Shown: piece by piece, positions 43,608 to 55,330 of the stretch
Layout: each line of letters begins with the position of its first letter
Numbering within the stretch: the stretch's first letter is position 1
From: Dactylis glomerata
Taxonomy: Eukaryota; Streptophyta; Magnoliopsida; Poales; Poaceae
DNA: 64,000 bases
Assembly: GCA_007115705.1 (NCBI GenBank)
Contig: QXEO01000152.1
Span: 4,147,118-4,211,117 of the forward strand
Direction of reading: 5' to 3'
Notes under the pieces: model-generated
Told to the model about the DNA's origin: nothing
The model's input: only the letters and a program-made list of their open reading frames with translations
The model's database searches: none
Program-made: the position numbers and the translations under genes

Positions 43608-46600
43608 TTACTGGGCGACCGCTGCGTCGCCCCCGTCGTTGTCGGCGCCATCGCTGGAGCTTGAGGACGTCCCTTCGCTGGAGTCCGTCGCCTCTTCGCT
43701 GCCGGACTCTGTGGAGCCGGAGCCCTCGCCGCTAGAGGAGCTCGGGGCGGACGCTCCAGGGCGGGCGTAGATGGCCTGCAGCCGGTCAAGGGCGAAGTTC
43801 AACCGCCCTTCCCTGGCTTCCGCCGCGCGGTCAGGATTTCCGGGCGGCGGGGGAGGCGGCCTCTGCAGTACCTCTTCCAGCTTGAGGTCGGGGCGGAGGC
43901 GCTGGATGTTGGAGAAGATCCTCGTCCCCGCAAGCCCCAGCAGCTCCCGGCACTCGGCGTCGATGAGATCCAGGACCTTCGCCGACGCGCCGTCCAGCTC
44001 TTCGGCCAGCTGGCTGAAGAAGAGCATGATCGACCCGTCGTCCTCAGGGGCGGTGGGCAGGTTCAGCCCGTGGATGCCCAGGCGGTGCGCCGCCGCCATG
44101 ACGCGGGCTGAGAACCCGCGGAACATCCGCATCCGCTGCCTCCGCTGCACGTTTGCCTCCTTCTCAGCGTCCTTGAGCTCCTGGAGCTCGCCGGACATCT
44201 CCACGCCTTGCAGGGCCGACGCCGAGTTCTCCTCCTCAAGCCTCTGCACGTCGCGCCAGAGCGCGGCGATGGAGGCGTCGGCTTCAGCAAGGGCGCGCTC
44301 GGCGCCTTGGCGCACCTCGTGCGCTCCCTTCAGCTCGGCCTCCATGTCGTGGACCCGGCGTTCCAGGGCCTCGCGCTTCTGCTTGTACATCAGGAGGGCG
44401 GCGTCGTTCTTGGAGTGGAAGTCCGCGCGGCACGCCTCGGTGGTCTCTTTGCGCTTCCGCTCGAACTCCTGCTCCATGTTGACCCGCCGCTGATTCAGCA
44501 TGTGGTCCATCTTCGCCTGGAGGGAAGCCTCGCGCTTGTTCAGCGCCTCCTGTTGCCGAGCCAGCTCGGCGGTGGTCTGGCTGGTCATCGCCTCCCGGCT
44601 CTCCAGGGCCTCCCGCTCCCTGTTGAGCCGGTCCTCGAGGGCTTGGAGCTGCTCCTCTCGGAGGCGAAGTCCCCGCTCGCGCTCGCGAGCTTCTGCTTCT
44701 CGGACGGCGAGCCCAGCCTCTTGCAGGCTCAAGCTCTCCGCCCGGGAGTCGGCGCTCTCCTCACGAGCGTGGAGGAGGGCCTCCCGGTCCTCGACCTCTT
44801 CCAGCCTCTGCTGGGCATTGGCGAGCAGGCCGTCAGCGTTCATCCTGGCCTGGTCCAGGAGGTGCTGGGCTGCCCTCTTGGCCTCCTCCCCAGCCAGGGC
44901 TGGGTTGGGAGGTCCGACGGTGGGGGGAATCTTCTGGCGCGCTTCGGAGACGATCTTCATGGCCTCCTCGTGCGCCCTTGCCAGGACTCCCCTCGCCGAT
45001 TCCCTGGCAGTTGCCAGGGCCTCTTCAGCCTCCTCAACCGCGCTGGCGCAGATCTCCTCGGCCTCCTTCCTCGCTCGTTCGCGGCGCTCGGCGGCGCGCT
45101 GGTCCAGGAGGCGGCACCTTTCCGTGGCTTGGTGCAGGAGGGCCCAGCCCTCGTCGATCTGCGCCTGCTCGGCGGAGCGCGCCCTGGCTACCTCGTCGCG
45201 GAGGGCGCCGGTCGCGGCCGCAAGCACCCTCTCCCATGGGTCGATGGCGTGGGGCTCGGCGGCGATCCTCGCGGGCCTCCCCAGTATCTCCGGTAGGGGA
45301 GGCGATGCCGCCCTGGAGGGCTCTGACGCGGTAGAGGTCGTCCCCCTGGGCTCGGGGGCTGCCCCCGAGCTAGGTGGTGCGGCGGTTCGCGCCGGAGGTG
45401 CCTCCGAGGTGGTTGTGGTGCTGGCAACAGAGGGGGCAGCAGGAGCTGCCCCCGTCGTCTCTGGTGTGCCCCCTGTGCTAGGGGGCTCGGTCATGCTGGG
45501 AGCCGCGGCGGCTCCCGGGGCGGACTGCGCGTCTGCGGACGCGCGATCCTCTTCTTCTCCGGCGGCGCGCGGCGACATCGCCGGTGTGGACGTGGCTGCC
45601 GGGTCAGGGCCCGGCGTGGTCTGGCTGGTCTTCCTCTTCTTCCTCTTCTTCTTCTCCTCCTTCTTCTCCTCGGCGTCCCTGGAGAGGAAGGGGTAAGGGG
45701 ATGAGGACAGGGGAAAGGTAAGGCAAAAAGGTAAAAGTCTTTGTGCAGGAACACTCACGAGGCGTCCCGCTCCACCCATCCTCTTTTGCTCGGGAGGGAG
45801 GGTGGTGGGGGCGGGGGCGCGGAGGATTCGCCCGCCGGTTTCTTCCCTCGGGAGGTCCCGGCCGCGGGGTTCCGGCTGGCGCGTTCGTCGTTGAACTTGG
45901 AGCGGCGCTCCGCCTCTAGGCGGGCTCGGCGCCCCTCTTCCTCCAGGTCTCGCGAGGAGGACGCATCAGCATCTCCCCCGGTGGGCTCGTCTGGCGAGGA
46001 GGAGTCGTCGTCGGAGGAATCTGAGAGCACCACGGTGCCCTCAGGACGCCTCCGGCGGACCAGCCGCCCACCGGACTCCGCGTCGTCGTCGCTGTCATCG
46101 TCGTCTCCTGAGGCCGAGGGCCCCGCCCCCCGAGCAGCCGAATCCTGCTCCGAGCTCGCCGCTGGCGCGCTCGGGAGGGGACCAGGCACGACGCCATCGG
46201 CAAGGAAAGGGCCCCAGGCATTGAACTTCAAGACCCCCGCCGTAACGCGACTGGTCTCCCGAGCGCCCAGGCAATAGATCGGGAGGGCATTGCGCGGGAT
46301 GGCGGGGATGGCAGCAGAAGAGAAGAAGGCTCGTATTACCTCCTCCCGAGCGTCGGCGTTGAGCTCGCCGAGGTGGAGCCTGAGGCCGTCTCTGGACCTG
46401 TGCCCCCAGATCTCCCAGCGGTGGTCCTGCAGGGGGGCGATGCGCCGGGTGACAAACTCCACCCCGACCATGGTCCCCGTAACACCAGCCTCCCGGAGAT
46501 CTCGGATCCGCGGGCGGAGCGTCTTCAGGGCTTCCCCCGGCAGGGCCTCGCTGGCCCAGGTGGTGAGCTTGACGGGAGGAATCCCTATCACGAGGAAGAG

Positions 46601-47155
46601 CTCCGATTCTTTGAGGATGTCGACGAAGAACCAGCGGCTCCGGAAGTCCTCGACTTTCTTCATCCACTTCAAGTCAATGAAGTCGCCCTCTGTCCCGGCG
46701 GTGGCGATGAAGGAGACGCATCCGGAACTCTGGTTGAGCCCAGAGGACCGGAGGGAGAAGAGGTGGCGGAAGTACGCCACCGACGGCTTGATGCCGATCC
46801 AGGCCTCGCAGGCGTAGGCGAAGACCGCCAGCAGGGTGACGGACTTGGGATGCAGGTGGATGGCCTGGATCCCGTAGGTCTCCAGGATCGCCAAGAAGAA
46901 GGGGGAGAACGGCGGCAGCAGGCCGGCGAAGATGGAGAAGAGGAAGAAGGGCTGCGCCGTCGCGGGCAGAGTGTCCCGCGGCGCGCGGCCGTGCCAGATG
47001 CGGGTGGCGCCCCACTCGTTTCTGCTGCTCCCGACCATCTCTCGGACGGTCTGGAGCTCGCGGCTGCTCTTGATGCGGGATTCAAGCAGGGGCGCCGCCG
47101 GTCGCGGCGCCGCTCCGGAAGACCTCGCTGCTCCGATGGCCCGGCGCGGTGCCAT
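43608..47155 (-). CDS. G4 antisense gene: Transposase_28-type protein with coiled coil, two exons
   Basis: Exon 1 runs 47155-45759 (ATG at 47155, MAPRRAIGAA). The intron is 45758-45679 (80 bp, GTGAGTGT...CTCTCCAG). Exon 2 runs 45678-43608. The phase fits (465 codons plus 2 nt), giving about 1155 aa with no stop. Residues about 60-200 match the 'putative gypsy type transposon' domain: ILETYGIQAIHLHPKSV, FAYACEAWIGIKPSVAYF, and KKVEDFRSRWFFVD. Acidic serine-rich sequence follows. Exon 2 has a Lys-rich stretch and a long Ala/Glu/Arg coiled coil, ending in a Ser/Asp-rich tail. A TTAAAAG box at about 47288-47294 could be its TATA. The domain name is historical: no transposase residues are seen. 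Function unknown. Confidence 0.8.
45679..45758 (-). other. 80-bp GT-AG intron of G4 antisense gene
   Basis: Donor GTGAGT and acceptor TTCCTCTCCAG on the minus strand. Joining keeps the frame, while reading through the intron hits a stop at once. Confidence 0.8.
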
Positions 47156-47556
47156 TGCTCTAGGCAGAGGCGAGCTGCAGCGGGAAGATTGGAAGCTAGA
47201 GGAGATTTGGATGCGCAAGATCTTCAGAGGAGAGGTGGCGGCGGCGGTGTGTTGTGGGAGAGGAGGAAGGAGCCTTCTCTGCCAAGCTTTTAAGGGGGGC
47301 AGCCAGGGCGCGGTTTCCAAAGCGTCGGCCTTGACGCGACGGTTCGAAAAACGCCCGTTACCCCACTACGCACGACCTCCACGCCGCTTCGCTCCGCCAG
47401 TCGCGGGGGTGCCACGTGCCCACGATCTCCGCTTCTTCACATGGTCCTCTGACCGCGCGGTTGACGCGTGCCGTTGGAGGGCCCAGTCGCTTTGGGGGCC
47501 CCCGACCCTTCGCTTCCTCAAGAGGACGCGGTGTGGGCCGGTCTCCCGGGGGCTAC

Positions 47557-48481
47557 TGTCGGTGTAATGGATACCGGGGTATCCCGGTCCACCTGCTCCT
47601 GGGCCCCATCATCGGCCCATCTTCAGCCCAGGAGATAATCAACGAGACGAGTCACGGAGAAGACCCTCACGAGGAGGTGCCTCGTGAGGAGAACGACGAC
47701 GGAAACTGCTAAGGACCAGAAGACCTCCTCACGAGCCCCTGCTGGTGAGGAGATGACGCACGCCCATGCCGACTCAGCACGTTTTCGTGCGGAGCAAGAA
47801 GGGCAACGGGCAGAAGACCGCGTACCGCCCACGCTACCCCCGACAGGGAGGAGACCAACTTTCTCTGTGCCTGCCCAAAGCGGCACAGTGGCAGTTGGCC
47901 ACCTCCCTAAATATAGCATGGACGGTGCAGGGCGCCAGAGGAGGACGTCAGCCTCCTCCACCCACTCCTGTGGACCGGCGCCACTACCCTACGAAGACCA
48001 AGTCTACAGAAGAGCATAGTCTACAGCTGTCCTCCCTCCTTGGCTGTATGTGGCAACCCCTTCCCCAAGAAGATAAGGGGAAGGAGGACCTTGGCGCTAT
48101 AAAAGGAGGGGAAGGCCACCCCTTAAGGGGATCGGATCCGGTCTGATCGAATCTTCATCTTCTTCAGGCTGCTAGTTGGGCACGCAGGTTCTTCAACCTC
48201 TGGCCAACTAGAGCTTTGTAACCAAGGCCTTGTACTCCTCGCGAGGTGTCGCGTTGCAATACAAGAAGGCAGGAAGTAGGGGTTTTACCTCACCACGAGG
48301 GCCCTGAACCTGGGTAAAGCTCGGTCTCCCTCTCTGCAGTGCGTAGCGCGTCCGACAATCGAGGCTTCCGTCACCGTGTTTCGTTGCGATCCAAGATCTC
48401 CCACGTTCAGCCCCCTGCGTTCGAATCTTTTGGGTCCGTCGCGTGGTACCCCGTGTTCTTGTGACACGAAATCCATCGACA
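47557..48481 (+). repeat. G4 3' LTR (925 bp)
   Basis: Preceded by a polypurine tract CCCGGGGGCTAC (47545-47556). Differs from the 5' LTR at about 7 sites. Confidence 0.93.
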
Positions 48482-48486
48482 CCGCC
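48482..48486. repeat. Target-site duplication of G4, right copy (CCGCC)
   Basis: Matches 41326-41330. Confidence 0.9.
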
Positions 48487-48895
48487 GCCTCTGCCTCTCT
48501 CCCGGACATTAACGAGGGAGGTTGAATCTCTGCCTGGGAGCTCGCCGTCGTTCCATCGCCGCCGCTCGAGCTTCGGTGAGTTCTTCACTCTCCTCTGTTC
48601 TTCCCCTTTTCTGCCTCGATAACTTTATTCGCTTAGATCTCCAGTGACTTCTTTGCTTAGTATCTGATAGAACTGATTAGCATTGCCAGTGACGTTCTTC
48701 GGTAGTTTGCAGATGTTCTTCTCGTAGGAATTTACTCATGATTATTTTCTATTTTGACTGCGATGGTAGATCTTCACTTCCTACTAACTACTGTGAGATT
48801 GGTATACCGGAGAGACTAACTTCCCTCTTTTCTCTGATCTTGATAGGACTAACATCACGGGACTCCGGCTCTCACGCCCTGTCCCGGCCACCAAG
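48487..48895 (+). other. G3 antisense gene 5' leader with intron
   Basis: Leader exon ends at 48575; intron 48576-48846 (GTGAGTTC...TTGATAG); second exon starts 48847 and reaches the ATG at 48896. Confidence 0.65.
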
Positions 48896-51800
48896 ATGGC
48901 TTCATCGGGTATGACGACTACCTCGGCTTCGGAAGAGGATAACTCGGCCCAGCTTCAGAGACGCTCCGGCTGGGAGGGGTCGGAGGTGACCCCAGCCGAC
49001 ATATCCTGGATCACAACTACCAAACGAGTTCCGGAGGGCGTAGTGTGCCGGCTTCCCGTGGGAGAAACTGTGCTGGCACCTGAACCCGGCGAACGCATCG
49101 TGTTCATCGCCCACTTTGAGCGGGGCTTTGGTCTGCCGGTGTCAGACTTCTTCCGGGACTTCCTCGACACCTACGACTTGCAGCCTCATCATATCCCGGT
49201 GAACGTAGTGATGATCCTATCCGCCTTTGCCACTTTCTGCGAAGGCTTCGCCGGCATAGAGGCCTTCACCCAAGCTTGGGCGAAGTACTTCCAACTGCGG
49301 AAGCAAGTTGTTCAAGAACCGCCCCGGTCCAAGGACGACCCGCCGGAGATGGCACAGGAGAAGAAGGACCGCCCCATGACCCAATGCGGCGCGGCCACCA
49401 TTATGTCCCGGAAGGGCTCTGACTTCCCCAAGGTGGAGCTTCTTGAGTCTTGCAAGAAGTGGCAAAAGAGCTCCTTCTACGTCAAGAATACGACGGACGT
49501 GGATCTGCTCAACTTACCGCCATTCGTGGACGAGCCACCTTTGGAGATGAAGAACTGGACCTATAACCCGAAGACCACCATGGGGCCGGTTAACGCCCTC
49601 CACCGGGTTAAGGGTGAATTGCTGGACGCCGGCCTCACTCCTTAAGACTTGGTGGCTTGCTTTATCAGCCGGCGCGTCTCTCCTCTCCAGCGCCGGTCAC
49701 ATAAAATTTGCCAGATGAGCGGGCCCATGGACCCCACCCAGCACTCTACCCATGAGTTGACTCCAGCCGACATCCTGCGATGGATCAAGGACATCTGCAA
49801 GTCCTCTCAGGCTACCTTTGCTTGGGGGCTAGAACCTTACAGCCGGGATCGGCCCGCTCTGATGGTAAATCCCTTTGCCCGGCATATAGATACATAGGCC
49901 GACATACCTCTGTTTGCCGACACATGTCATACTTGGTCCGACATATTTCTTGCACCAGCATATTTCTTGTTTCTGACCAATTGACTTTGTCTTTATGCAG
50001 AAGTTTAGCTTCCAAAAGATGGAGAATTCCCGGATCAAGATCGCGGCAGACCGCACTGCAGCGGACGCTGAAGATCCGGATCACTGGGACAAGCTACCCA
50101 GGAACACCCGTGCTGCTTCTACCGCGGGTAAGGCCTCTTCATCCCGGCATTCTACCCAAGACCGGAGTGAGGATGATTCCGACGAGGAGATCCTGATGTA
50201 TTATGACCCAATGCCACTTGCATATGCCTTTCCTACCACACCTTTTGCTTATCCTATGCCGTCCTCAGCTATCCCGGACGACATGGTTGTCGATGCCGCC
50301 CCTCTGAATCAGGCACCTCCTTCCACCGGCGGACGTGCCGGCCAGAAGCGAGGCGTGAAGCCCCAGTCCGACACATCCCAGTAGCCAAAAAGGCAGAAGG
50401 TTGGCGTGCCCCAGCCCAAAAGGCAAAGACCCGTCGCCTTGGGGTAAGTTTCTTTCCTTTGTATCACTTCTGACATATTTTTCCTTTGATTACTAACTTC
50501 ACGTTTTCTCTGTTTCAGGGCTCCTCTTGCGCCGGAACATGCTTCCAGCTCCAGTGCCGGCCCGAAGGTTACAAAGCCGGCGTCTCCTGCACGCCCTGAC
50601 GCACCTGACGCAAGCCACAGCACCTCTCCGGCGCTGGCATCTTCGCCCGCGCCCAAGAAAACCCCTTCTCCGGCAAAAGATGATCCTCCGCCAGAACAAG
50701 ATTATTCTGCCCCCGACGTCCACATGGACTCGGGGGCTCAACAGAACCCTTCGGCCTCTGATGTCCAGGTGGACACAGGGGCCCAACTAGATGCCCCCGA
50801 GACTACTGAAGATGCTGGCGCAGGCGACACGAGCGCCGGTATAGACAAGGGAAAAGGACCTGTTGTTCCCGAAGTCCAGAGTATCCCGGCACCAGCCCCA
50901 ACTGGATCAGTTACACCGGCGCCGCCGGAACAACCAGCCCCTACAGCCCCAACTCCTGAATCTACCTCTGCCCCGGCCAAGACCGGCACATTCAAGATTC
51001 ATCAGATCATCAAGACTGTCGCATCACCTACTGCTTCCGCGCCGGCATCTGCTAAGCCTGCGCGCCCCGCCTCAGCTATGACTCTCCACTAAGGCAAGGT
51101 CGCAGCCCAGCCCAGTTTCTTCCAGACGCCGGAGTTTGAGGGCTGCGTCTCCCTGTTGACCAAGAGTGATCATAGCCTTGGCTCCCTCAGGGAGCACTGC
51201 ATCAAGTGGAACAACGCTGACTACATGGACAGCGCCAGCTCCAAGAAGAAGAAACTGCCCGGAGTTCCGGCAGCCAATCCCAGAGTTCCAGCTGCCGATC
51301 CTGAAGTTGTGGCGGCTCAGCTAGCGGCCAAGCCCATTCCTATTGCATGCGAACTTCTCAGCATTCAGCAGAGGCTTCACCTCTTGGCGGACTCAACCAA
51401 TGTAAGTGTTCTCCTCATATCTCCCTAGTCCCCGAAAATGTCGGTTGTCTGGGATACGGACATCCGGGATTTTCAATTATGTACTTAGCTCTTTTCATAT
51501 TCAAATATCCGACATATAAGCTCATTCCGAGCTTCAAATCCTAGTCACCGAGGGCCAGGATAGGTGCGCAGCACCTATGCCGGGTCTTCCAAAAAACTAC
51601 AATCTGATATAACCTTCAAATCCTTTTGACCAAGATATGAGCTCGACTCGAGCTTCAAATCGTAGTCACCGAGGGCCGGGATAGGTGCGCAGCACCTGTG
51701 CCGGGTCTTCCAAAAAACTACAATCTGATATAACCTTCAAATCCTTTTGACCGAGATATGAGCTCGACTCGAGCTTCAAATCCTAGTCACCGAGGGCCAG

Positions 51801-53382
51801 GATAGGTGCGCAGCACCTGTGCCGGGTCTTCAAAAAATGCACACTTGGTAGAACTTTGCACTTAACTGATATGCTAGATTTTCTCATAACACTTCAAATC
51901 CTGACATTTTTGCAGCGCATGAACAACGCCCGCGCCGACATGTACCATGACCTGGTCTGTGAACATCGGAAGTTATCCGACGAACACAGCAAACTTCATC
52001 TGAAGCTGAACTAGAAAGGTAGCCTTCGCCGACATACCATTATATGCCGGATTATTTTTCTCTACTTTTCTTCACAATACCGCTCGTGCCGGCACATCTC
52101 AATATGCCGACACATAACCTTTGACCGACATTTTGCAGTTGCTGCTGAAGAACAAGTCACCGAGCTTCTCCAGAGGGTGAAGGAGCTCACAGTTATGCCA
52201 AATCCTGCTAACCTTCGAATAAACCCTTTGTACTTAAAATCCTTCAAATTCTTTCTTGTCCCTCTAACTTTGAATCCCTTTGACTTCGAATCTTTGCAGA
52301 TGAAAAGGCTGCACTGGTAGCACGCCACCAGGACTGTACACCCTCAGTGGATGTGGCCAAACAGCTAGACGACCGGGATGCCGCCCACAAGGTTGAGGTG
52401 GAGCAGCTGAAGGGCCGGATTGCTGAGCTTCTGGAGGAGAACTCAAGAAAGCCCAGGAGTTGGTCGTCACTTCAGAAACTGATGCCTCCAATGCCCATGC
52501 AGAACTGGATGGCTTGAAGGAGCAGGCTACCAAATGGGAAGTTGCCATTGCCCAACTCAATGCCGAACTCGCCAGTAAGCTCCAAATCCTTTTCTTCTTA
52601 TTTGCCCGACATACCACGATCTCTTCCGGCATAACCTTTATACCAACACATATTCATGCTGCTAACATACTCTCTACCTTTCAGCCATGTTTCCCGCTTC
52701 CGTCGAAGACGTTGAGAGGTCTTTGCAGGTGGACTGGGTTAACCGGAATGTTCCGGTTGACTCGCCCAACTGGGACATGTCGGAGCAAGTGATCGCTCTG
52801 CAGGCCTGCAAAAAGGCCATGCTAAGCTATACTGACGATCTCTTCCTCGGCGCTCAGGAGGCATACTCTTCTCTTTGGCCGGGACAGAGGACGCCCACTG
52901 ACCCCGTTGACCTTGGCAGCGATCTGCAACTTTCTAAGGTTCGCCTCGGGCAATGGCGGGATTCCGGCGCAAGGGTGGGAGCTGACGAAGCTCTCACTTA
53001 CTTACTTTCCTGGTATGAGAAAGTCGACTTGGAGGCTCTGCGCACTGTGCGTGAAGGATCCATCTGGACCACGGATCCAGAACACATCCGGCGTCGGCAG
53101 GAGCTAGCCCACAGCTATGTGGACTATGCAGATACCGAAGCCTTCGTTCGGGACATCCGTGAGCCAGAGAAAGAAGCCGAAGCTGAGGACGCCGAAGGCT
53201 CAGACTCCAGCCAGGATGAGGGAGAAGCTGAGGACACCAATACTAAAGCTCCGGAGCAAGGCTCTACTCCGGCCGGAGGCGATGGTTCTATTTCGTCTGC
53301 TGGATCCGGCACTCCTGAAGCCGACATTTCCACTGCCACAGCTCCACCTGCCGGCGGCTCTGCTTTCACTCCTGCTCCTTGA
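48896..53382 (+). pseudogene. G3 antisense gene: multi-exon Transposase_28-type protein, decayed
   Basis: Coding exons I infer: 48896-49864, 50001-50443, 50519-51401, 51916-52018, 52139-52192, 52300-52574, 52685-53382, all with GT-AG borders except the donor after 52192, which reads TT instead of GT. Phases agree throughout. Exon 1 has the Transposase_28 domain (FLDTYDLQPHHIPVNVV, FCEGFAGIEAFTQAW). Later exons hold an acidic region, a Pro/Ala/Thr-rich linker, a coiled coil and an acidic tail. Stops at 49643, 50382, 51090 and 52012 and a one-base shift near 52440 inactivate it. Homologous in layout to the intact G4 gene, but with more introns. Confidence 0.75.
51520..51832. repeat. 121-bp tandem repeat inside an intron of the G3 antisense gene
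   Basis: Copies start at 51520, 51641 and 51762 (about 2.6 units). Each has GAGCTTCAAATC, CACCGAGGGCC and GTGCGCAGCACCT. They lie wholly inside the intron 51402-51915. Confidence 0.85.
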
Positions 53383-54032
53383 ATCTTAGCATAAAAAAAC
53401 GTTAAGCTTTATCAGATCCCCGGTATGCCGGGTGCAGTTGTAAGATACACGTTTATTTCCCTTTGGTTTGCTACCTGAACAAGTTTTAATTCGGTTTGCT
53501 TGTTTATGAATGCCGGATCATCTTTTGGCTAAGTCACCGAGTTTATTTTCCTATTTCCCTAACTCCACAACCTTGGCTACTTGTCTACCTCATTCGGCTT
53601 TTGACTTATGAGTCTCAAGGTTTCTTCATTAAACATACAATACTTAAACTTTGAAATTTAGACTTCAAATCATCCGATACTCCAATTTTACTTTTTCTAT
53701 ACAAAACATGTCGGTTCGCCTGCTTTATCTTTCCTTAGCCGTTTTTCTTGTGCAAACAATCTCTGGCATCTACTCTTGCTAGCCATAAAGCCGGGTTTCG
53801 GACAGCAGCTAAGTCGAAGGGTGGCCTTTGGTGCCGACACATTACTAGGCCGACATAGGAAAGATTCAAATCAAGCCAGCCGACATATAAATGAAAAACT
53901 TAATTTAAACGACAGATATATACCGGAGGCAGTGCCCGAACTCCTCGGGATGCCGACATTTCATTCATTAGTCTTGTGCCGACACATAATGCCGGCACAC
54001 AAAGCAAAATGGAAATACATACATTATGCTGC
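53383..54032. other. G3 stretch between antisense gene and integrase
   Basis: No gene. 3' UTR of the antisense gene and several GCCGACATA-like motifs. Confidence 0.5.
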
Positions 54033-55330
54033 TCAGGAGTAAAATGGTCGGAGTAGGGCTATGTTCCATGGTCTCTTGGTTTCTTCTCCGGACCTGTCCA
54101 CCTTGTTCTTCTTGGGTGCCTGCGCATCTATAAGATAATAGGCATCATTGTGCTGAGCTCTGCTCACAATGAATAGCCCCTCCCATGGCAGAGTCAACTT
54201 ATGCCGGCCTTCTGTGCCTTGCCTTAGCCGGAGCACTAGATCTCCCTCTTGGAATCTCCTTGGATTCACCTTCTGCGCATGATAGCGTCTGAGGTTCTGC
54301 TGATATACTGCTGTTCTTGACAGTGTTATCTCTCTTGCTTCTTCTAGCAGATCAACATCATTTTCTCTGGCTTCTTTAGCCTCTTCCTCGGTATATAGCA
54401 CCACTCTAGGTGCATCATGTATTACATCTGTTGGAAGCACAGCTTCTGCTCCATACATAAGGAAAAACGGCGTATAGCCTATTGACCTATTCGGAGTTGT
54501 CCTCAAACTCCAAAGCACTGCCGGCAGTTCATCTAGCCAACATCCCGGAGTCTTCTCCAGTGGCTCTATCAACCGGGGTTTTATACCGAACAATACTAGT
54601 CTGTTTGACCTCTCCACTTGGCCATTAGTACAAGGGTGAGCGACCGACGCAATATCTAGCCGGATTCCCACCTCCTCACAATATCTGGCAAATGGCCCTT
54701 GGGCAAAGTTCGACCCATTGTCAGTGATGATGCTATGAGGAACACCATATCTCAAGATTATATCTTTTAAGAACTTCACTGCTGTGTGGCAATCACACTT
54801 GCTTATAGGCTTCACCTCAATCCACTTGGTGAACTTATCCACCATGACCAGAATATGGGTCATTTTTCCCTTGCCGGCTTAAAAGCCCCGACCATATCCA
54901 GGCCCCAAACAGCAAAGGGCCAGGTTATCGGGATAGTCTTTAACGCTGATGCCGGCTGATGAATCTGGTGGGCGTACATCTGACACCCATTGCATTTCCG
55001 GACCAAGTCTTCTGCTTCCTGGAGTGCCGTCGGCCAGTAAAATCCATGCCGGAATACTTTAGCCACTAGTGCTCTGGATGAAGCGTGGTGACCACACTCC
55101 CCCTGGAGAATTTCCCGGAGCATCTCCAGGCCCTCCGCAGATTCGACACATCTCTGCAACACTCCGGTAGCACTTCTCTTGTAGATTTCCTTGTTTATGA
55201 TAGTATATCCTTTGGATCTCCTTGTAACCCGGCGTGCCTCAGTCTCATCCGCCGGTACTTGACCATCGACCAGGAAATCCATTATGGGACGCGCCCACGA
55301 GGGCACTTCCCTGACAGTGAACACTGCCAT
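54033..55330 (-). pseudogene. G3 integrase
   Basis: Zinc module GHHASSRALVAKVFRHGFYW...CNGCQMY (about 55095-54975) and WGLDMVG, then a frameshift near 54862. The core follows with MVDKFTKWIE, TDNGSNFAQG (about 54730), and GQVERSNRLV (about 54620). The C-terminus has LRLRQGTEGRHKL and ends LLRPFYS at 54033. The catalytic D, D and E are visible. It inserts element DNA; broken in this copy. Confidence 0.88.

Larger units (their letters stand above)
41331..48481 (+). mobile_element. G4: young non-autonomous Tat-like Gypsy element carrying an intact antisense gene
   Basis: 7.15 kb, LTRs of 925 bp each with only about 7 differences (0.8%), CCGCC duplications, a TGGCGCGCCAGG primer site, a 176-aa gag stub and then no protease, RT or integrase. 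Most of the interior (43608-47155) is a two-exon gene on the minus strand. It is the youngest insertion in the window. Confidence 0.92.

Noticed and set aside
44208..45696. Long plus-strand ORFs opposite the coiled-coil exon of G4
   Set aside because: High GC and Ala/Glu/Arg codons on the real strand create long antisense frames; no motif found.
48896..49645. Host gene or DNA transposase from the Transposase_28 similarity
   Set aside because: It is inside G3 between pol and the 3' LTR, and G4 has the same type. The family name is historical and no transposase residues are visible.
51520..51832. CRISPR-like array
   Set aside because: Contiguous 121-bp tandem units without spacers, in a plant element intron.
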